Shown here piece after piece: positions 31,852-40,039 of a DNA stretch of 64,000 nt. Below the pieces are notes generated by a model that saw nothing but the letters and a program-made list of their open reading frames with translations, searched no databases and was not told the origin of the DNA. This DNA comes from Candidatus Poribacteria bacterium. Its GTDB lineage: Bacteria; Poribacteria; WGA-4E; WGA-3G. The stretch lies in assembly GCA_022827625.1 (NCBI GenBank), contig JAJEIE010000009.1, forward strand, positions 124,001 through 188,000, given 5' to 3'. Made by a program: the position numbers and the translations under genes. Within the stretch, counting starts at the first letter, position 1; each line of letters starts with the position of its first letter.

Positions 31852-32829
31852 TTAACCGACAACCGACAACTGAGAACTGACAACTTTTAAAACGTGTTCA
31901 TGGAGTTTTCCATTGGTTGCGACAATGCCTCGATTTTCGTGCATCCGCTTGCCTGTCAAAAAGTTAAGGGGTGCGCCGTTGGCATCTGTGACCATCCCAC
32001 CGGCTTCCTGAACAACAATCATCCCTGCAGCGTGATCCCAGATACACTCGCGGTAATCAGGATACGTTGGGTTCGGCAGACGAATATAGAGTGAGGCTTC
32101 ACCACGGGAAACAATACCATACTTCGCCTGACTGTCCATCCGGACAGGTGGTTCTGTAATTCCGAGTGCTTCCGCAATCTTACTGTGTGCCTCGCTATCC
32201 CCATGCGTGGACTCAACACTCTCGGCGAAGCAATGCACCTCCTCCGATACACGGACTGGCTCTAAAAAGTTTCCTGTGTTTGTATAGAGCTGCGTGCCTT
32301 CGCCATAGGCGGCAACAAAAAGGCACCCGCGTTGCTCCGTACCCGTATCCTTCAAAAGATACGGTAAATTTGGACACCCCAACACACCGAGCCGTACAAT
32401 ACCATCAACAATATAAGCCAAAGCAATCGCATATTGATCGCGACGCAGAAAGCCTTTCGTCCCATCAATCGGGTCGAGCGTCCAGAAACGTTGTCCAACT
32501 TCGCCGCTGCCACGGTCAATCCAGTCACAGACAGTGTCAGGCGAAACCATCTCTTTTGCAAAGTGGCTTACATCACTTGCGACGCGCGCTAAAAGTGTTG
32601 CGTTCTTTCTAAGTGCCTGTGCGCTCTCCTCAGCGACAATAGGGTCGTCAGGAAAAGCATCGCCGATCGCTTTACATATCAGTGCCTGTGATCCGAAATC
32701 AGCGACGGTGACAGGACTTCGGTCCGCTTTTTGAATCGCATCGGTTGACACCATTTCGGCTTGCACCTGCTCACAGAGCCGCATCGCCTTCAGCACGGCA
32801 TTTATAGCAATTTGTTTTTTCAATAGCAT
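31852..32829 (-). CDS. Inositol-monophosphatase-fold enzyme, 3'(2'),5'-bisphosphate-nucleotidase-like
   Basis: A 325-residue protein. Motifs in order are 'KADRSPVTVADFGSQALI', 'DPIVAEES' (metal-binding Glu), 'FWTLDPIDGTKGFLRRDQYAIALA' (the D-P-I-D-G-T signature) and 'CIWDHAAGMIVVQEAGGMVTDANG'. The order and the 'GTKGFLR' form match CysQ/HAL2-type nucleotidases, which remove the 3'-phosphate of PAP, rather than true inositol phosphatases. The last residues, 'VVSSQLSVVG', are encoded by intergenic repeat words (31852-31885), so the natural C-terminus was probably lost or extended when the repeat arrived. Confidence 0.87.
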   Translation of the reverse strand: MLLKKQIAINAVLKAMRLCEQVQAEMVSTDAIQKADRSPVTVADFGSQALICKAIGDAFPDDPIVAEESAQALRKNATLLARVASDVSHFAKEMVSPDTVCDWIDRGSGEVGQRFWTLDPIDGTKGFLRRDQYAIALAYIVDGIVRLGVLGCPNLPYLLKDTGTEQRGCLFVAAYGEGTQLYTNTGNFLEPVRVSEEVHCFAESVESTHGDSEAHSKIAEALGITEPPVRMDSQAKYGIVSRGEASLYIRLPNPTYPDYRECIWDHAAGMIVVQEAGGMVTDANGAPLNFLTGKRMHENRGIVATNGKLHEHVLKVVSSQLSVVG

Positions 32830-32831
32830 TT

Positions 32832-33018
32832 TTTTACGAGTTGTTAGTTGTTGGTTGTTGGTAGTAGTCTTCGGTTATCGGTTCACTCACTTCGTTCGCT
32901 ATCGGTTGTCAGTGACCTCTTAACCGAAAACTGACAACTGAAAGGGTTGCGTAGCAACCCGAACTGAAAGTGGAGCGCAGCGGAACGCACCGAGAACCAT
33001 TAACCAGCAACCATTAAA
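32832..33018. repeat. Long intergenic word-repeat with GGGTTGC-GTA-GCAACCC hairpin
   Basis: Left words 'gttgttagttgttggttgttgg' and right words 'ccattaaccagcaaccatt' bracket the segment. A perfect 7-bp hairpin GGGTTGC/GCAACCC with loop GTA is at 32944-32960; the same hairpin with the same flank CTGAAA occurs at 37418-37434. The right end supplies the stop codon of the UDG gene. Confidence 0.6.
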
Positions 33019-33646
33019 AAAGCGTCAATTTCGGTTGTTCTTCAGATTCGCGTAACTTTCGCTTCGCTGCGGCGATATCGTCAATGACAGTCTGTCGGAC
33101 GATTTCAAAATCCTCACCTTCCTGTCTCAGGACATAAGCCGGATTAAAGGTCGCCATCGCGAAGGGGGCATACAGTGTATCCGTAAACCAGATACCGCGC
33201 GCCTCGGTAATACGGAAACTTCGCTGAATGAGTGCCTTTGCAGCAGGTGCGCCCATACACAAAATCACCGAAGGTTGTATGAAGGTCAATTCTCCGTCAA
33301 GCCATTTGGCGCACGCTTTAATCTCCGATGCTTTCGGTGGGCGGTTTTTGAGCACGCCTCCCTTAAAACTTGCCGCTCGACACTTGATAATATTCGTCAG
33401 CCAAATCTGGCTGCGCGTTAAATCGTTTGCAGCGAGTACTTCATCAAGCAAATCCCCAGCAGGTCCCGAAAATGGAAGCGTTGTCCGATTATCAGCAGCA
33501 GATGGTCCTTCAGCCACAATCACTAATTTTGCGGAAGCACTTCCACTACCAAAGACAACATTCGCACGAGTTTTTGACAAATCACATGCTGTACAAACGC
33601 TTGCTTGTGTTTTGAGGGTTTCCAAATGCGTCTGAATAGTGCTCAC
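33014..33646 (-). CDS. Family 4 uracil-DNA glycosylase
   Basis: A 210-residue DNA repair enzyme that excises uracil from DNA. 'VCTACDLSKTRANVVFGSG' gives the first two Cys of the [4Fe-4S] site, and 'IIKCRA' and 'EIKACAKWL' give the other two. The active-site region is 'LVIVAEGPSAADNRTTLPFSGPAGDLLDEVL'; usual family members have GEAPG…E/D…G-R-PF at this point, so the motif GPSAADN is a moderate variant. 'ILCMGAPAAKAL' and 'ATFNPAYVLRQ' (usually HPAxxLR) complete the fold. Confidence 0.87.
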   Translation of the reverse strand: MSTIQTHLETLKTQASVCTACDLSKTRANVVFGSGSASAKLVIVAEGPSAADNRTTLPFSGPAGDLLDEVLAANDLTRSQIWLTNIIKCRAASFKGGVLKNRPPKASEIKACAKWLDGELTFIQPSVILCMGAPAAKALIQRSFRITEARGIWFTDTLYAPFAMATFNPAYVLRQEGEDFEIVRQTVIDDIAAAKRKLRESEEQPKLTLF

Positions 33647-33665
33647 ATTTCCATCCCCAATTTTA

Positions 33666-33893
33666 TTGATGTTTCTCGTGACAGCAACAAATATACTCTA
33701 CAATTCAGTAGCAGCTTGATTTAACCGTATCCCACCGTGAAACATAGTGGAACGGTGACCAGAGTTAATAGTTTAAAAAATTGATGTTTCTTGTGACGGC
33801 AACAAATATACTCTACAATCCAGTAGCAGCTTGATTTAACCGTATCCCACCGTGAAACATAGTGGAACGGTGACCAGAGTTAATAGTTTAAAA
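33666..33893 (-). repeat. Stop-linked hairpin repeat, family A: two tandem copies
   Basis: Two units of ~113 bases offset by 115 (33666 and 33781) differ at only a few positions. On the minus strand each starts TTTTAAACTATTAA, right at the stop codon (33888-33890) of the glycosidase gene, and carries the hairpin CACCGT-TCCACTATGTTTC-ACGGTG. The 'ATATTTGTTG' and 'AGAAACATCAA' segments are also repeated. Confidence 0.8.
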
Positions 33894-36428
33894 ACCAGAA
33901 GAACTGCCAGAGGTCTTAGTGAATTGGATGCTTGCCTGCACCAATTTGTCGGGTTGCGTTTTTGTAAACGTCAATTGACAGATCGGTGAGTTCCAATTAT
34001 ATTGATAATCACTGCCGTAAGTCGCTACACCTATGGGTAAGTACCCCTCTGGTACATGAATAAAGCAGGTACCATCCGCCTGTCGAAGGGGTTTGCAGAC
34101 GAGTAGGTAAGTTTGGCTATGGCTATCCCAACCCGCGGATAGAATTTCAACCGCGCCTTGCGTATAGTGCATATCCGTTGCAAGGAGCTGTGGAATGTCT
34201 TGCTCTTCACGAAAACAGAGAAGTTTCACGGAGCGCGGGGGAATATTGAGTAAGTTCACGCTATGTGAAATCTTACCGAGGTACTGCCGCATCCAGAAAT
34301 CGTGAACGAGATACTCCTTCGATTCACCAAGCCCAAGTGCATCGAGTTCAAAGTAAGTATCATCTTCATGGTCATTCCAATTGAAGACTGCCACAAGGTG
34401 CCAGGCCTCGTTCGGTGTTGAAATCGGGAGGCTCCAAATTTGTGGGAATAGCTCATCATAAAGGTCTACCGGTATAGCAGCCTTACCCAAGAGCGGAAAG
34501 ATCCGCGCTAAGTCCGCCGCCCGCGACGCAGTAAGTGCGGTTAATCGGTCCCCGCAAAAGACGGCACCGCCACTCAATGCTGCTGCCGTCATCTCCACAA
34601 TCACCTCATTGACAGGTCTCGGCTCACCCACCGTCAGTTCACCGAAGACATGCTGCCAGAGGGAATGATGCTCTCGGATACGGGCTGCATATCTGCTCAA
34701 ACGGTGCTTCGTCCCCCGCGGGTGGTGCCACGGATCATTGATGCGGTTTGAAGTAGCCATGCTCGAAAACGGAGGGTTGAGAAGTGGTGCATTCAACGCT
34801 ATATTCCCAAGGCAGGGTCCCGTGACGGCATTGTATCCCGCCAGAAAGACCTTTTTATCAGTAGATGTGTTCTCCGAGCGCGCCTCTTCAATAGCATCTT
34901 TTAGCAACTCACCGGCAAGGCGGTAGAGCTCGACAGAGGTAAGAGCTTTATCGTGCCAGCGCAAGTTGTGTTCGCTGTTAGTAAGCGCTGTCGTATACGC
35001 CGTGAAATCTACATTGATGAGTGAACATCCATATTCGTTGATTATCTGTTTAATCTGTTTGCTGATATGCCGCCGCACTTCAGGGTGGGAAACATCTAAC
35101 AGTACGACTTCGGTACTGCCTTCTGGTAGATGCGTTGTGGCAGGTTTGTAATCGTTGCGCCCTGAATGCCGCCGTGACTTCCTTCTTCCATTTCGTGCCA
35201 CGACTGCCTCTTGGATGCAGTAATCCGGGTGTTTCTGGACAAGTGCTGAATCAGGTACTGCACAAAATGGGTTGATTCGAACTGCTGTCCTAAAGCCTTT
35301 TGTTTGAATCTGATTGAGAACTGTTCGCAGCTCGTCAGCAGGCGTTTGTGTTTCTGGATCCTCTCTATCCAGTACAGAAGTCCCAAATTGCGATTCTAAT
35401 CCAGGGTCTAATTGAATATAATTTATCCCGCCGAGGAAATCTGGTTGAAAGAACCGGTTTTCCGTGAGTTCATCGGCTTGCGTTAAGACAGTGTTCGCGT
35501 CCAAGGACAGTTGGGCGGGGGAAAGGTTCCAAGCAGCAATTGGGACATCAGACTCAGGCGAAGTGTGAGGTTCAGGACAACCGTTCTTCAGTGCTAACAT
35601 CTGCGTGTAGTGTTCATAGCACGCTGCAGCACTGCCTGAAAAGTTGAGATAGACAGTCTCCGAAGTGATCTCTTCCCCGAAATCGCATCGCTGTTTACAT
35701 AGATGATAGAGTGCCCACGGATTAGCACCAGATGTTGATGTCCTTTTATGGGATTGGGCGTTGGACCGCGGCTTACCGTGACAGCCGACTTGGATACGGG
35801 GCCACCATTTCTCTGTCGTCAGAAACCCAAAAACGAGGGTCTTGCCGCTCTTGGTATCGCGAAGTACACCATCGTGGCAGGGATGTCTGGCATCCGTTTC
35901 ACTCAACAGAAATCCATCATAGAGCCTTCTACTCACGCCAGAGGAGACGGGCGGCATGTTGATAAATAGATGGCAATCCGAGGGGGTTTTACCAACCAAC
36001 ACAGCACCACGGTTTGTGGAAACGCCAAGTACGGTTAAATTTTCTAGCTGGACCGATCGCTCCTGATTGAGGTTCTCAACACCCACTTTCAGCAGGATAG
36101 CTGGCTGTGTAGGGTAGCAATTGAGGTAGGTATTTATGCGTATGCCCTTCCCTGTCGCTTCATGCGAGAAACGGATCTGATAATACGTTCCGAAAGCATC
36201 CGTTTGGGGAAATGCTGTGATAAATTCGGAGTTCCCGGCATCTTCGGTCTTGACAACGCTTCCGTCATCAAGGGTTATCTGTGCACATCCATTGCGGATA
36301 ATTGTATCGCCACTCTCATCAATGTAATCCCATGTTCCTTTTGAAAGGCTGAATTTAATTTCAAACTTACTATGGTTTATCACGACAAGGTTTCCCCGCC
36401 GTGAAACAACTACATCATCTGGTTTCAT
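33888..36428 (-). CDS. GH36-like (clan GH-D) glycoside hydrolase, putative alpha-galactosidase
   Basis: An 846-residue protein without signal peptide. The N-terminal ~300 residues form a beta-sandwich ('YYQIRFSHEATGKGIRINTYLNCYPTQPAILLKVGVEN'). A TIM barrel follows ('GGINYIQLDPGLE', 'KGFRTAVRINPFCAVPDSAL'). 'CSLINVDFTAYTTAL' resembles the GH36 nucleophile strand (K-x-D type), and 'ATSNRINDPWHH' resembles the acid/base segment. A beta C-terminal domain ends the protein. Substrate uncertain: alpha-galactosides are the family default. The stop codon coincides with a repeat start. The central insert 'NGRRKSRRHSGRND' is basic and looks non-conserved. Confidence 0.7.
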   Translation of the reverse strand: MKPDDVVVSRRGNLVVINHSKFEIKFSLSKGTWDYIDESGDTIIRNGCAQITLDDGSVVKTEDAGNSEFITAFPQTDAFGTYYQIRFSHEATGKGIRINTYLNCYPTQPAILLKVGVENLNQERSVQLENLTVLGVSTNRGAVLVGKTPSDCHLFINMPPVSSGVSRRLYDGFLLSETDARHPCHDGVLRDTKSGKTLVFGFLTTEKWWPRIQVGCHGKPRSNAQSHKRTSTSGANPWALYHLCKQRCDFGEEITSETVYLNFSGSAAACYEHYTQMLALKNGCPEPHTSPESDVPIAAWNLSPAQLSLDANTVLTQADELTENRFFQPDFLGGINYIQLDPGLESQFGTSVLDREDPETQTPADELRTVLNQIQTKGFRTAVRINPFCAVPDSALVQKHPDYCIQEAVVARNGRRKSRRHSGRNDYKPATTHLPEGSTEVVLLDVSHPEVRRHISKQIKQIINEYGCSLINVDFTAYTTALTNSEHNLRWHDKALTSVELYRLAGELLKDAIEEARSENTSTDKKVFLAGYNAVTGPCLGNIALNAPLLNPPFSSMATSNRINDPWHHPRGTKHRLSRYAARIREHHSLWQHVFGELTVGEPRPVNEVIVEMTAAALSGGAVFCGDRLTALTASRAADLARIFPLLGKAAIPVDLYDELFPQIWSLPISTPNEAWHLVAVFNWNDHEDDTYFELDALGLGESKEYLVHDFWMRQYLGKISHSVNLLNIPPRSVKLLCFREEQDIPQLLATDMHYTQGAVEILSAGWDSHSQTYLLVCKPLRQADGTCFIHVPEGYLPIGVATYGSDYQYNWNSPICQLTFTKTQPDKLVQASIQFTKTSGSSSGF

Positions 36429-36454
36429 CCATTAATTTCCTTTTTGTACTCGCT

Positions 36455-36572
36455 ATTGGCTGTTAGTGGTTAGTCATTAGCAGCAAGTGGGCGTTGTGGA
36501 TATTACAGATATTCGCACCTGACCCACGCCTTACGAATCGCCAACCGCTAATTACCAATCGCTAATCACCGA
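36455..36572. repeat. Intergenic word-repeat (GGCTGTTAGTGGTTAGTC / AATCGCCAACCGC)
   Basis: Arms 'attggctgttagtggttag' and 'taattaccaatcgctaatc' pair around a ~50-base core between the cupin and glycosidase genes. Confidence 0.45.
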
Positions 36573-37287
36573 CTGCCCAACAATATATTAGTGTGGTCGG
36601 TTCATCGCCTGTGTGGGAAAGCGAAAAAGTGTCTCCGGGGGCGAGAAAAAGCACATCGTGTTGTTCCAACACACGCGTCTCAGCCTCAGATGTCACCTCT
36701 GCTCCTCCATCCTTTAGCACATAAATCGATTCAGTCTGTATCGGTTCGTGTGTAAAATGCTGGTTTTTATTCAGGTGGATGTAGTCTAAGGAGAGATGTA
36801 CAGAGCCTTTGTGAGGTGAGACAACGCTTCGCCACTCAACAGACTTCCCAAAAACAGGACCACTTCGTGCCATATTAATGACCTGAACGTTACTTCGGTG
36901 TCCATTTTCCGGCGTTGGTGCTGCATCAGGGGTATCTCGTTCGCCTCGATAGAGTGCCATATCCGGCGGGGCTTGAAAGCTAATGAGGCGTGCCATGTTC
37001 GGTGTCGTGTTGACGGTTCCATGGATTTCGCCTGCAGGCACAAAAATGAGATCACCTGCGGCAATCGGCGTATAGACACTCCCTTGTCGGATAGCCCCAC
37101 CCCCTTCCAACACGACAATCGCGTCTTCTGAGGCATCGTGATAATGCTGTGTGAATTCTTGACCGGGTGCGTGAAGCCCATGGTTCAGTGTAATTTGTGT
37201 TGAACCCATATCTGGATGCACAACACGCCAGTTTTTACCTTTACCCATCTGAAAGGGTGTTCCTGATTGGAGATTCAAGATTTTCAT
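36562..37287 (-). CDS. Bicupin protein
   Basis: A 241-residue protein with two cupin barrels. The first (~30-110) has 'FTQHYHDASEDAIVVLEGGGAI' and 'LIFVPAGEIHGTVN', giving the His, His, Glu and His ligands. The second (~150-235) has 'FTHEPIQTESIYVLKDGGAEV' and 'DVLFLAPGDTFSLSH', with a reduced ligand set. Probably a metal-dependent isomerase, dioxygenase or sensor. No signal peptide. Lies between repeats on both sides. Confidence 0.85.
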   Translation of the reverse strand: MKILNLQSGTPFQMGKGKNWRVVHPDMGSTQITLNHGLHAPGQEFTQHYHDASEDAIVVLEGGGAIRQGSVYTPIAAGDLIFVPAGEIHGTVNTTPNMARLISFQAPPDMALYRGERDTPDAAPTPENGHRSNVQVINMARSGPVFGKSVEWRSVVSPHKGSVHLSLDYIHLNKNQHFTHEPIQTESIYVLKDGGAEVTSEAETRVLEQHDVLFLAPGDTFSLSHTGDEPTTLIYCWAVGD

Positions 37288-37299
37288 GTTTTGTTTATA

Positions 37300-37442
37300 G
37301 CAATCAGTAATTAGCAGTCAGCAGTCAGCGAAGAGGTTTTCTGTAACAATTCAACGCTAACTCGAAATATTTCAAACACGGGTAATTGCTACAAACGGTT
37401 TTTACTGACTACTGAAAGGGTTGCGTAGCAACCCGCCCTGAT
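37300..37442. repeat. Intergenic word-repeat with GGGTTGC hairpin, overlapping the rsmD 3' end
   Basis: Holds 'agcagtcagcagtcagcgaag', a TGTAACAATTC … GTAATTGCTACA dyad and the hairpin GGGTTGC-GTA-GCAACCC (37418-37434). The rsmD stop (37409-37411) lies inside the repeat. Confidence 0.6.
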
Positions 37443-38047
37443 GGCTGACAGCTATTCTCCCATTGATAAAACGATACGACTGTATCTCCGTAACGCGTTT
37501 GTCGGTCTCGGTGCAAACTTCCCACAGCGTCAGGCATAACAGCCTGTTTTGCATGTTCAACAAGCAATATACCACCGATTTTAAGCAGCGCGGCCTTCGC
37601 AAGCAGGGCTAAAGTCGTCGTATACAGTTCAAGATGTTTCTGCGACCCATCTCCTAAACCGACACCATAGGGCGGATCAAAATAAATGATTTCAAACGTA
37701 TCTTCTCGTTTATGAAGGGATCTAATCCCTTTCAAAACATCACGACAGAGCAGATAATATATCCCGGATTCAGTCGTGAGACCGCAAGTGTCAAGGTTCT
37801 GCGCTATAATAGCGATGCATCGCGGATTTTGGTCTAAAAACGTAACGTGTTTTGCCCCGCGGCTCAACGCCTCAATCCCCATGCTCCCTGTCCCGGCACA
37901 AAGGTCAAGAAAATTCGCATTAACAACCCGTTCCCGTAGGATACTAAACACCGACTCTTTTACCCGATCGGTCGTTGGTCGGACGAGCCGATTCCCTTTA
38001 GGGACAGCCAAACGTCTGCCTTTGAATGTGCCGGCAATTACTCTCAT
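37409..38047 (-). CDS. rsmD: 16S rRNA (guanine966-N2)-methyltransferase RsmD
   Basis: A 212-residue SAM methyltransferase that modifies G966 of 16S rRNA. 'MRVIAGTFKGRRLAVPKG' and 'VRPTTDRVKESVFSIL' are the RsmD start, 'FLDLCAGTGSMGIEALSRGA' is the SAM-binding motif I, and 'EIIYFDPPYG' is the catalytic D-P-P-Y. The usual end near 'YGDTVVSFYQW' is followed by ~15 residues ('SCQPSGRVATQPFQ') encoded by the intergenic repeat at 37409-37450, probably a harmless added tail. Confidence 0.92.
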   Translation of the reverse strand: MRVIAGTFKGRRLAVPKGNRLVRPTTDRVKESVFSILRERVVNANFLDLCAGTGSMGIEALSRGAKHVTFLDQNPRCIAIIAQNLDTCGLTTESGIYYLLCRDVLKGIRSLHKREDTFEIIYFDPPYGVGLGDGSQKHLELYTTTLALLAKAALLKIGGILLVEHAKQAVMPDAVGSLHRDRQTRYGDTVVSFYQWENSCQPSGRVATQPFQ

Positions 38048-38160
38048 TAGGGTTATAAGTTATAAGTTATAAGTTAAGAAACTAATTTTTACAAACCCAC
38101 CACAGGTTCCACACACGCTTATGGCGTTGATTCTAACCACAGACAGCCAATAACCTAATA
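38045..38160. repeat. Intergenic repeat (TTATAAGTTATAAGTTA)
   Basis: 'gggttataagttataagttataag' sits upstream of rsmD and 'agacagccaataacctaataact' near the DUF1501 stop. A shorter TTATAAGTTATAAG copy is also at 59770-59790, after rsmA. Confidence 0.45.
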
Positions 38161-38161
38161 A

Positions 38162-39472
38162 CTACACCCCTTTAAATAACTCCTCTATAACTGAACCATC
38201 GTTGGCGACGCGAATCGGTCGCCCGGAACGGGAGTAGTTTTCTTCATCAGGATCAATCCCAAGCGCAAAGCAGAGCGACGCAAAAAGGTCAGGTACACCG
38301 ACAGCACCACTGACCACCTCACTCCCATCTTCATTGGTTCCACCGATGACCTGTCCGCCGCGTGTGCCGCCGCCTGCGACGACAGTAGCCCAACCGTTGG
38401 TATGATGGTCTCTCCCATCATTGTTGTTAATTCGCGGGGTCCGTCCGAATTCACCGAGCCATAACACAATGGTCTTGTCAAGGAGATGGCGTTCGGATAA
38501 ATCCTTGAGAAGCATTGCAAATGCGGGATCTACGAGATTTAAGAGTTCTCTGGTACGTTCAAAGTTATTTTGGTGCGTATCCCATCCGTCTAACGAGATC
38601 TCCACGAATTTAACCCCGGCTTCTACAAGGCGTCGCGCCATCAGACACCCCTGTCCGAACTTATTCATGCCGTAGGCTTCGCGAACAGCGATCGGTTCTT
38701 CGTTGAGTTGAAACGCGTCTATTTTAGGGGAATTGATGAGCTGATCGGCTTTTTCGTAAATCGCTTCGTGCGCCTCCGTGCTGCGTCCCGTCCGTTTAGC
38801 GATAAAATCCTTCTCAATCGCTCTGAGCATCTTGAGACGTTCCCGAAAACGGTGCGTGTCCATCTGTGCCGGATACGAGAGGTCTTCTACTGGACGCATC
38901 GAGTCATTGACGACAAATGGGTCGTGCGTGGCACCGAGAAAGCCGCCAGAATATGTTGGGGCATTAATATTAACGCAACTCGGAAGGTCGGATAGGCTAT
39001 CGTCAAGGTAATAAGAGGTAAGCGAACCGAGGGTCGGATGTCTGACTGCGCCACCCGGTGCGTAGCCGGTATGCAGTAAGTACCGTGCGCGTTCATGATT
39101 CCCTTCACGGGAAACCATGGAACGAATGATAGAGAGATGGTGTGCCTGTTCGGCAACCTGCGGGAGATGTTCAGACACCTGGATACCTTCAACGCTTGTC
39201 GGAATCGCTGCGAAGGGACCGCCGTTTTTAGTGTCGGGTTTGGGGTCGAAAGTGTCTATCTGACTCGCGCCACCATTCATGAACAGGACGATGCAATGCT
39301 TGGCACGTGGCAGCATATCTTCAAGCTGCGCAGAACTACTGGACCCGAAGTGTTGCATTGCGACGAGTCCGAGAAAACTCGTGAAACCGCTCTTGAAAAA
39401 GCAGCGTCGTGAGATTTCTTTGTGCCATAATTCGGGGGTGTCGTATTCTGGAACCCACAATTTTGCGTCCAT
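38162..39472 (-). CDS. DUF1501 family exported protein
   Basis: A 436-residue protein. The N-terminus has a twin-arginine-like signal 'SRRCFFKSGFTSFLGLV' at ~residues 21-37. 'HCIVLFMNGGASQIDTFDPKPDTKNGGPFAAIPTSVEGIQVSEHLP', 'FVEISLDGWDTHQNNF' and 'VLWLGEFGRTPRINNNDGRDHHTNGW' are the DUF1501 core and place it in the alkaline-phosphatase/sulfatase-like fold. DUF1501 genes usually pair with DUF1549/DUF1553 partners, which are not next to it. ATG 39472 is ~8 bases behind GAGGAG; a GTG lies two codons earlier. Confidence 0.9.
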   Translation of the reverse strand: MDAKLWVPEYDTPELWHKEISRRCFFKSGFTSFLGLVAMQHFGSSSSAQLEDMLPRAKHCIVLFMNGGASQIDTFDPKPDTKNGGPFAAIPTSVEGIQVSEHLPQVAEQAHHLSIIRSMVSREGNHERARYLLHTGYAPGGAVRHPTLGSLTSYYLDDSLSDLPSCVNINAPTYSGGFLGATHDPFVVNDSMRPVEDLSYPAQMDTHRFRERLKMLRAIEKDFIAKRTGRSTEAHEAIYEKADQLINSPKIDAFQLNEEPIAVREAYGMNKFGQGCLMARRLVEAGVKFVEISLDGWDTHQNNFERTRELLNLVDPAFAMLLKDLSERHLLDKTIVLWLGEFGRTPRINNNDGRDHHTNGWATVVAGGGTRGGQVIGGTNEDGSEVVSGAVGVPDLFASLCFALGIDPDEENYSRSGRPIRVANDGSVIEELFKGV

Positions 39473-39699
39473 GTCCACTCTCCTCGTTTATTACATGGAC
39501 ACTATTTTAACACGTAGGGTCTTTTTAAGCAATAGAAAAAAATAAGGTGTCGGTTGTTAGTTGGTGTCTGTCAGAATCAGGATTATCAGGATTCAAGGAT
39601 TTTCAGGATCGGTTTCACATGAGTTCGAGACGTTTCATAAAAAATACGGACGTGAATATAGATTTAACTTAACGGTATATTTTTTAGTAATTTTCCCTA

Positions 39700-39725
39700 A
39701 AAATGTTACACTGGTGTAACATTTT
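39700..39725. promoter_or_regulatory. Perfect 12-bp dyad, operator-like
   Basis: AAAATGTTACAC / GTGTAACATTTT with a 2-base centre; a second half-site occurs ~115 bases downstream. Position upstream of the DUF1501 gene suits a repressor site, though it could equally be a hairpin of the repeat type. Confidence 0.35.
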
Positions 39726-39856
39726 GTGTGCGGTGTGTAACGTTAGAGAACCCAGTAGCCGTAAGGGTTTGTTGATGTTTAATTTTCTGTCGTAAAAAAA
39801 ATAATAAGTCCGAAAAGTGTAACATTTTTTTTTGGGCAAATCAGAATCAACGGTAT

Positions 39857-39934
39857 GAAGCCTATAAAGGCTTCAAATCAACGGTATTCATGCCTTATGG
39901 GCATGAACCGGGGTATGAATGCTTTATAGCATTC
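39857..39934. repeat. Three consecutive hairpins with AT loops
   Basis: GAAGCC-TATAAA-GGCTTC, TTCATGCC-TTATG-GGCATGAA and GAATGCT-TTAT-AGCATTC follow each other. The first two are each preceded by ATCAACGGTAT and the third by GGGGTAT. They lie downstream of the sigma-54 activator. Confidence 0.6.
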
Positions 39935-40039
39935 CCCGGGCTATTGGCTGTCGGAAGCTATTGTTTGTAGATTGATACGTTATTCCCCTCTTTGGAAGTG
40001 TTATTATATATTATACTATTTTTGCTAACTGATGTCAAG

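Larger units (their letters stand above)
39473..40039. other. 567-base gap: dyads and hairpins, no gene seen
   Basis: Contains 'aatcaggattatcaggattc' words (39574-39610), a perfect dyad AAAATGTTACAC-TG-GTGTAACATTTT (39700-39725) with a further half-site GTGTAACATTTTTT near 39817, and three short hairpins in a row (39857-39934). No reading frame resembles a protein. Confidence 0.6.

Noticed and set aside
39857-39934. CRISPR-like array
   Set aside because: The three units are palindromes of different sequence, not identical repeats with unique spacers, and no cas gene is near.
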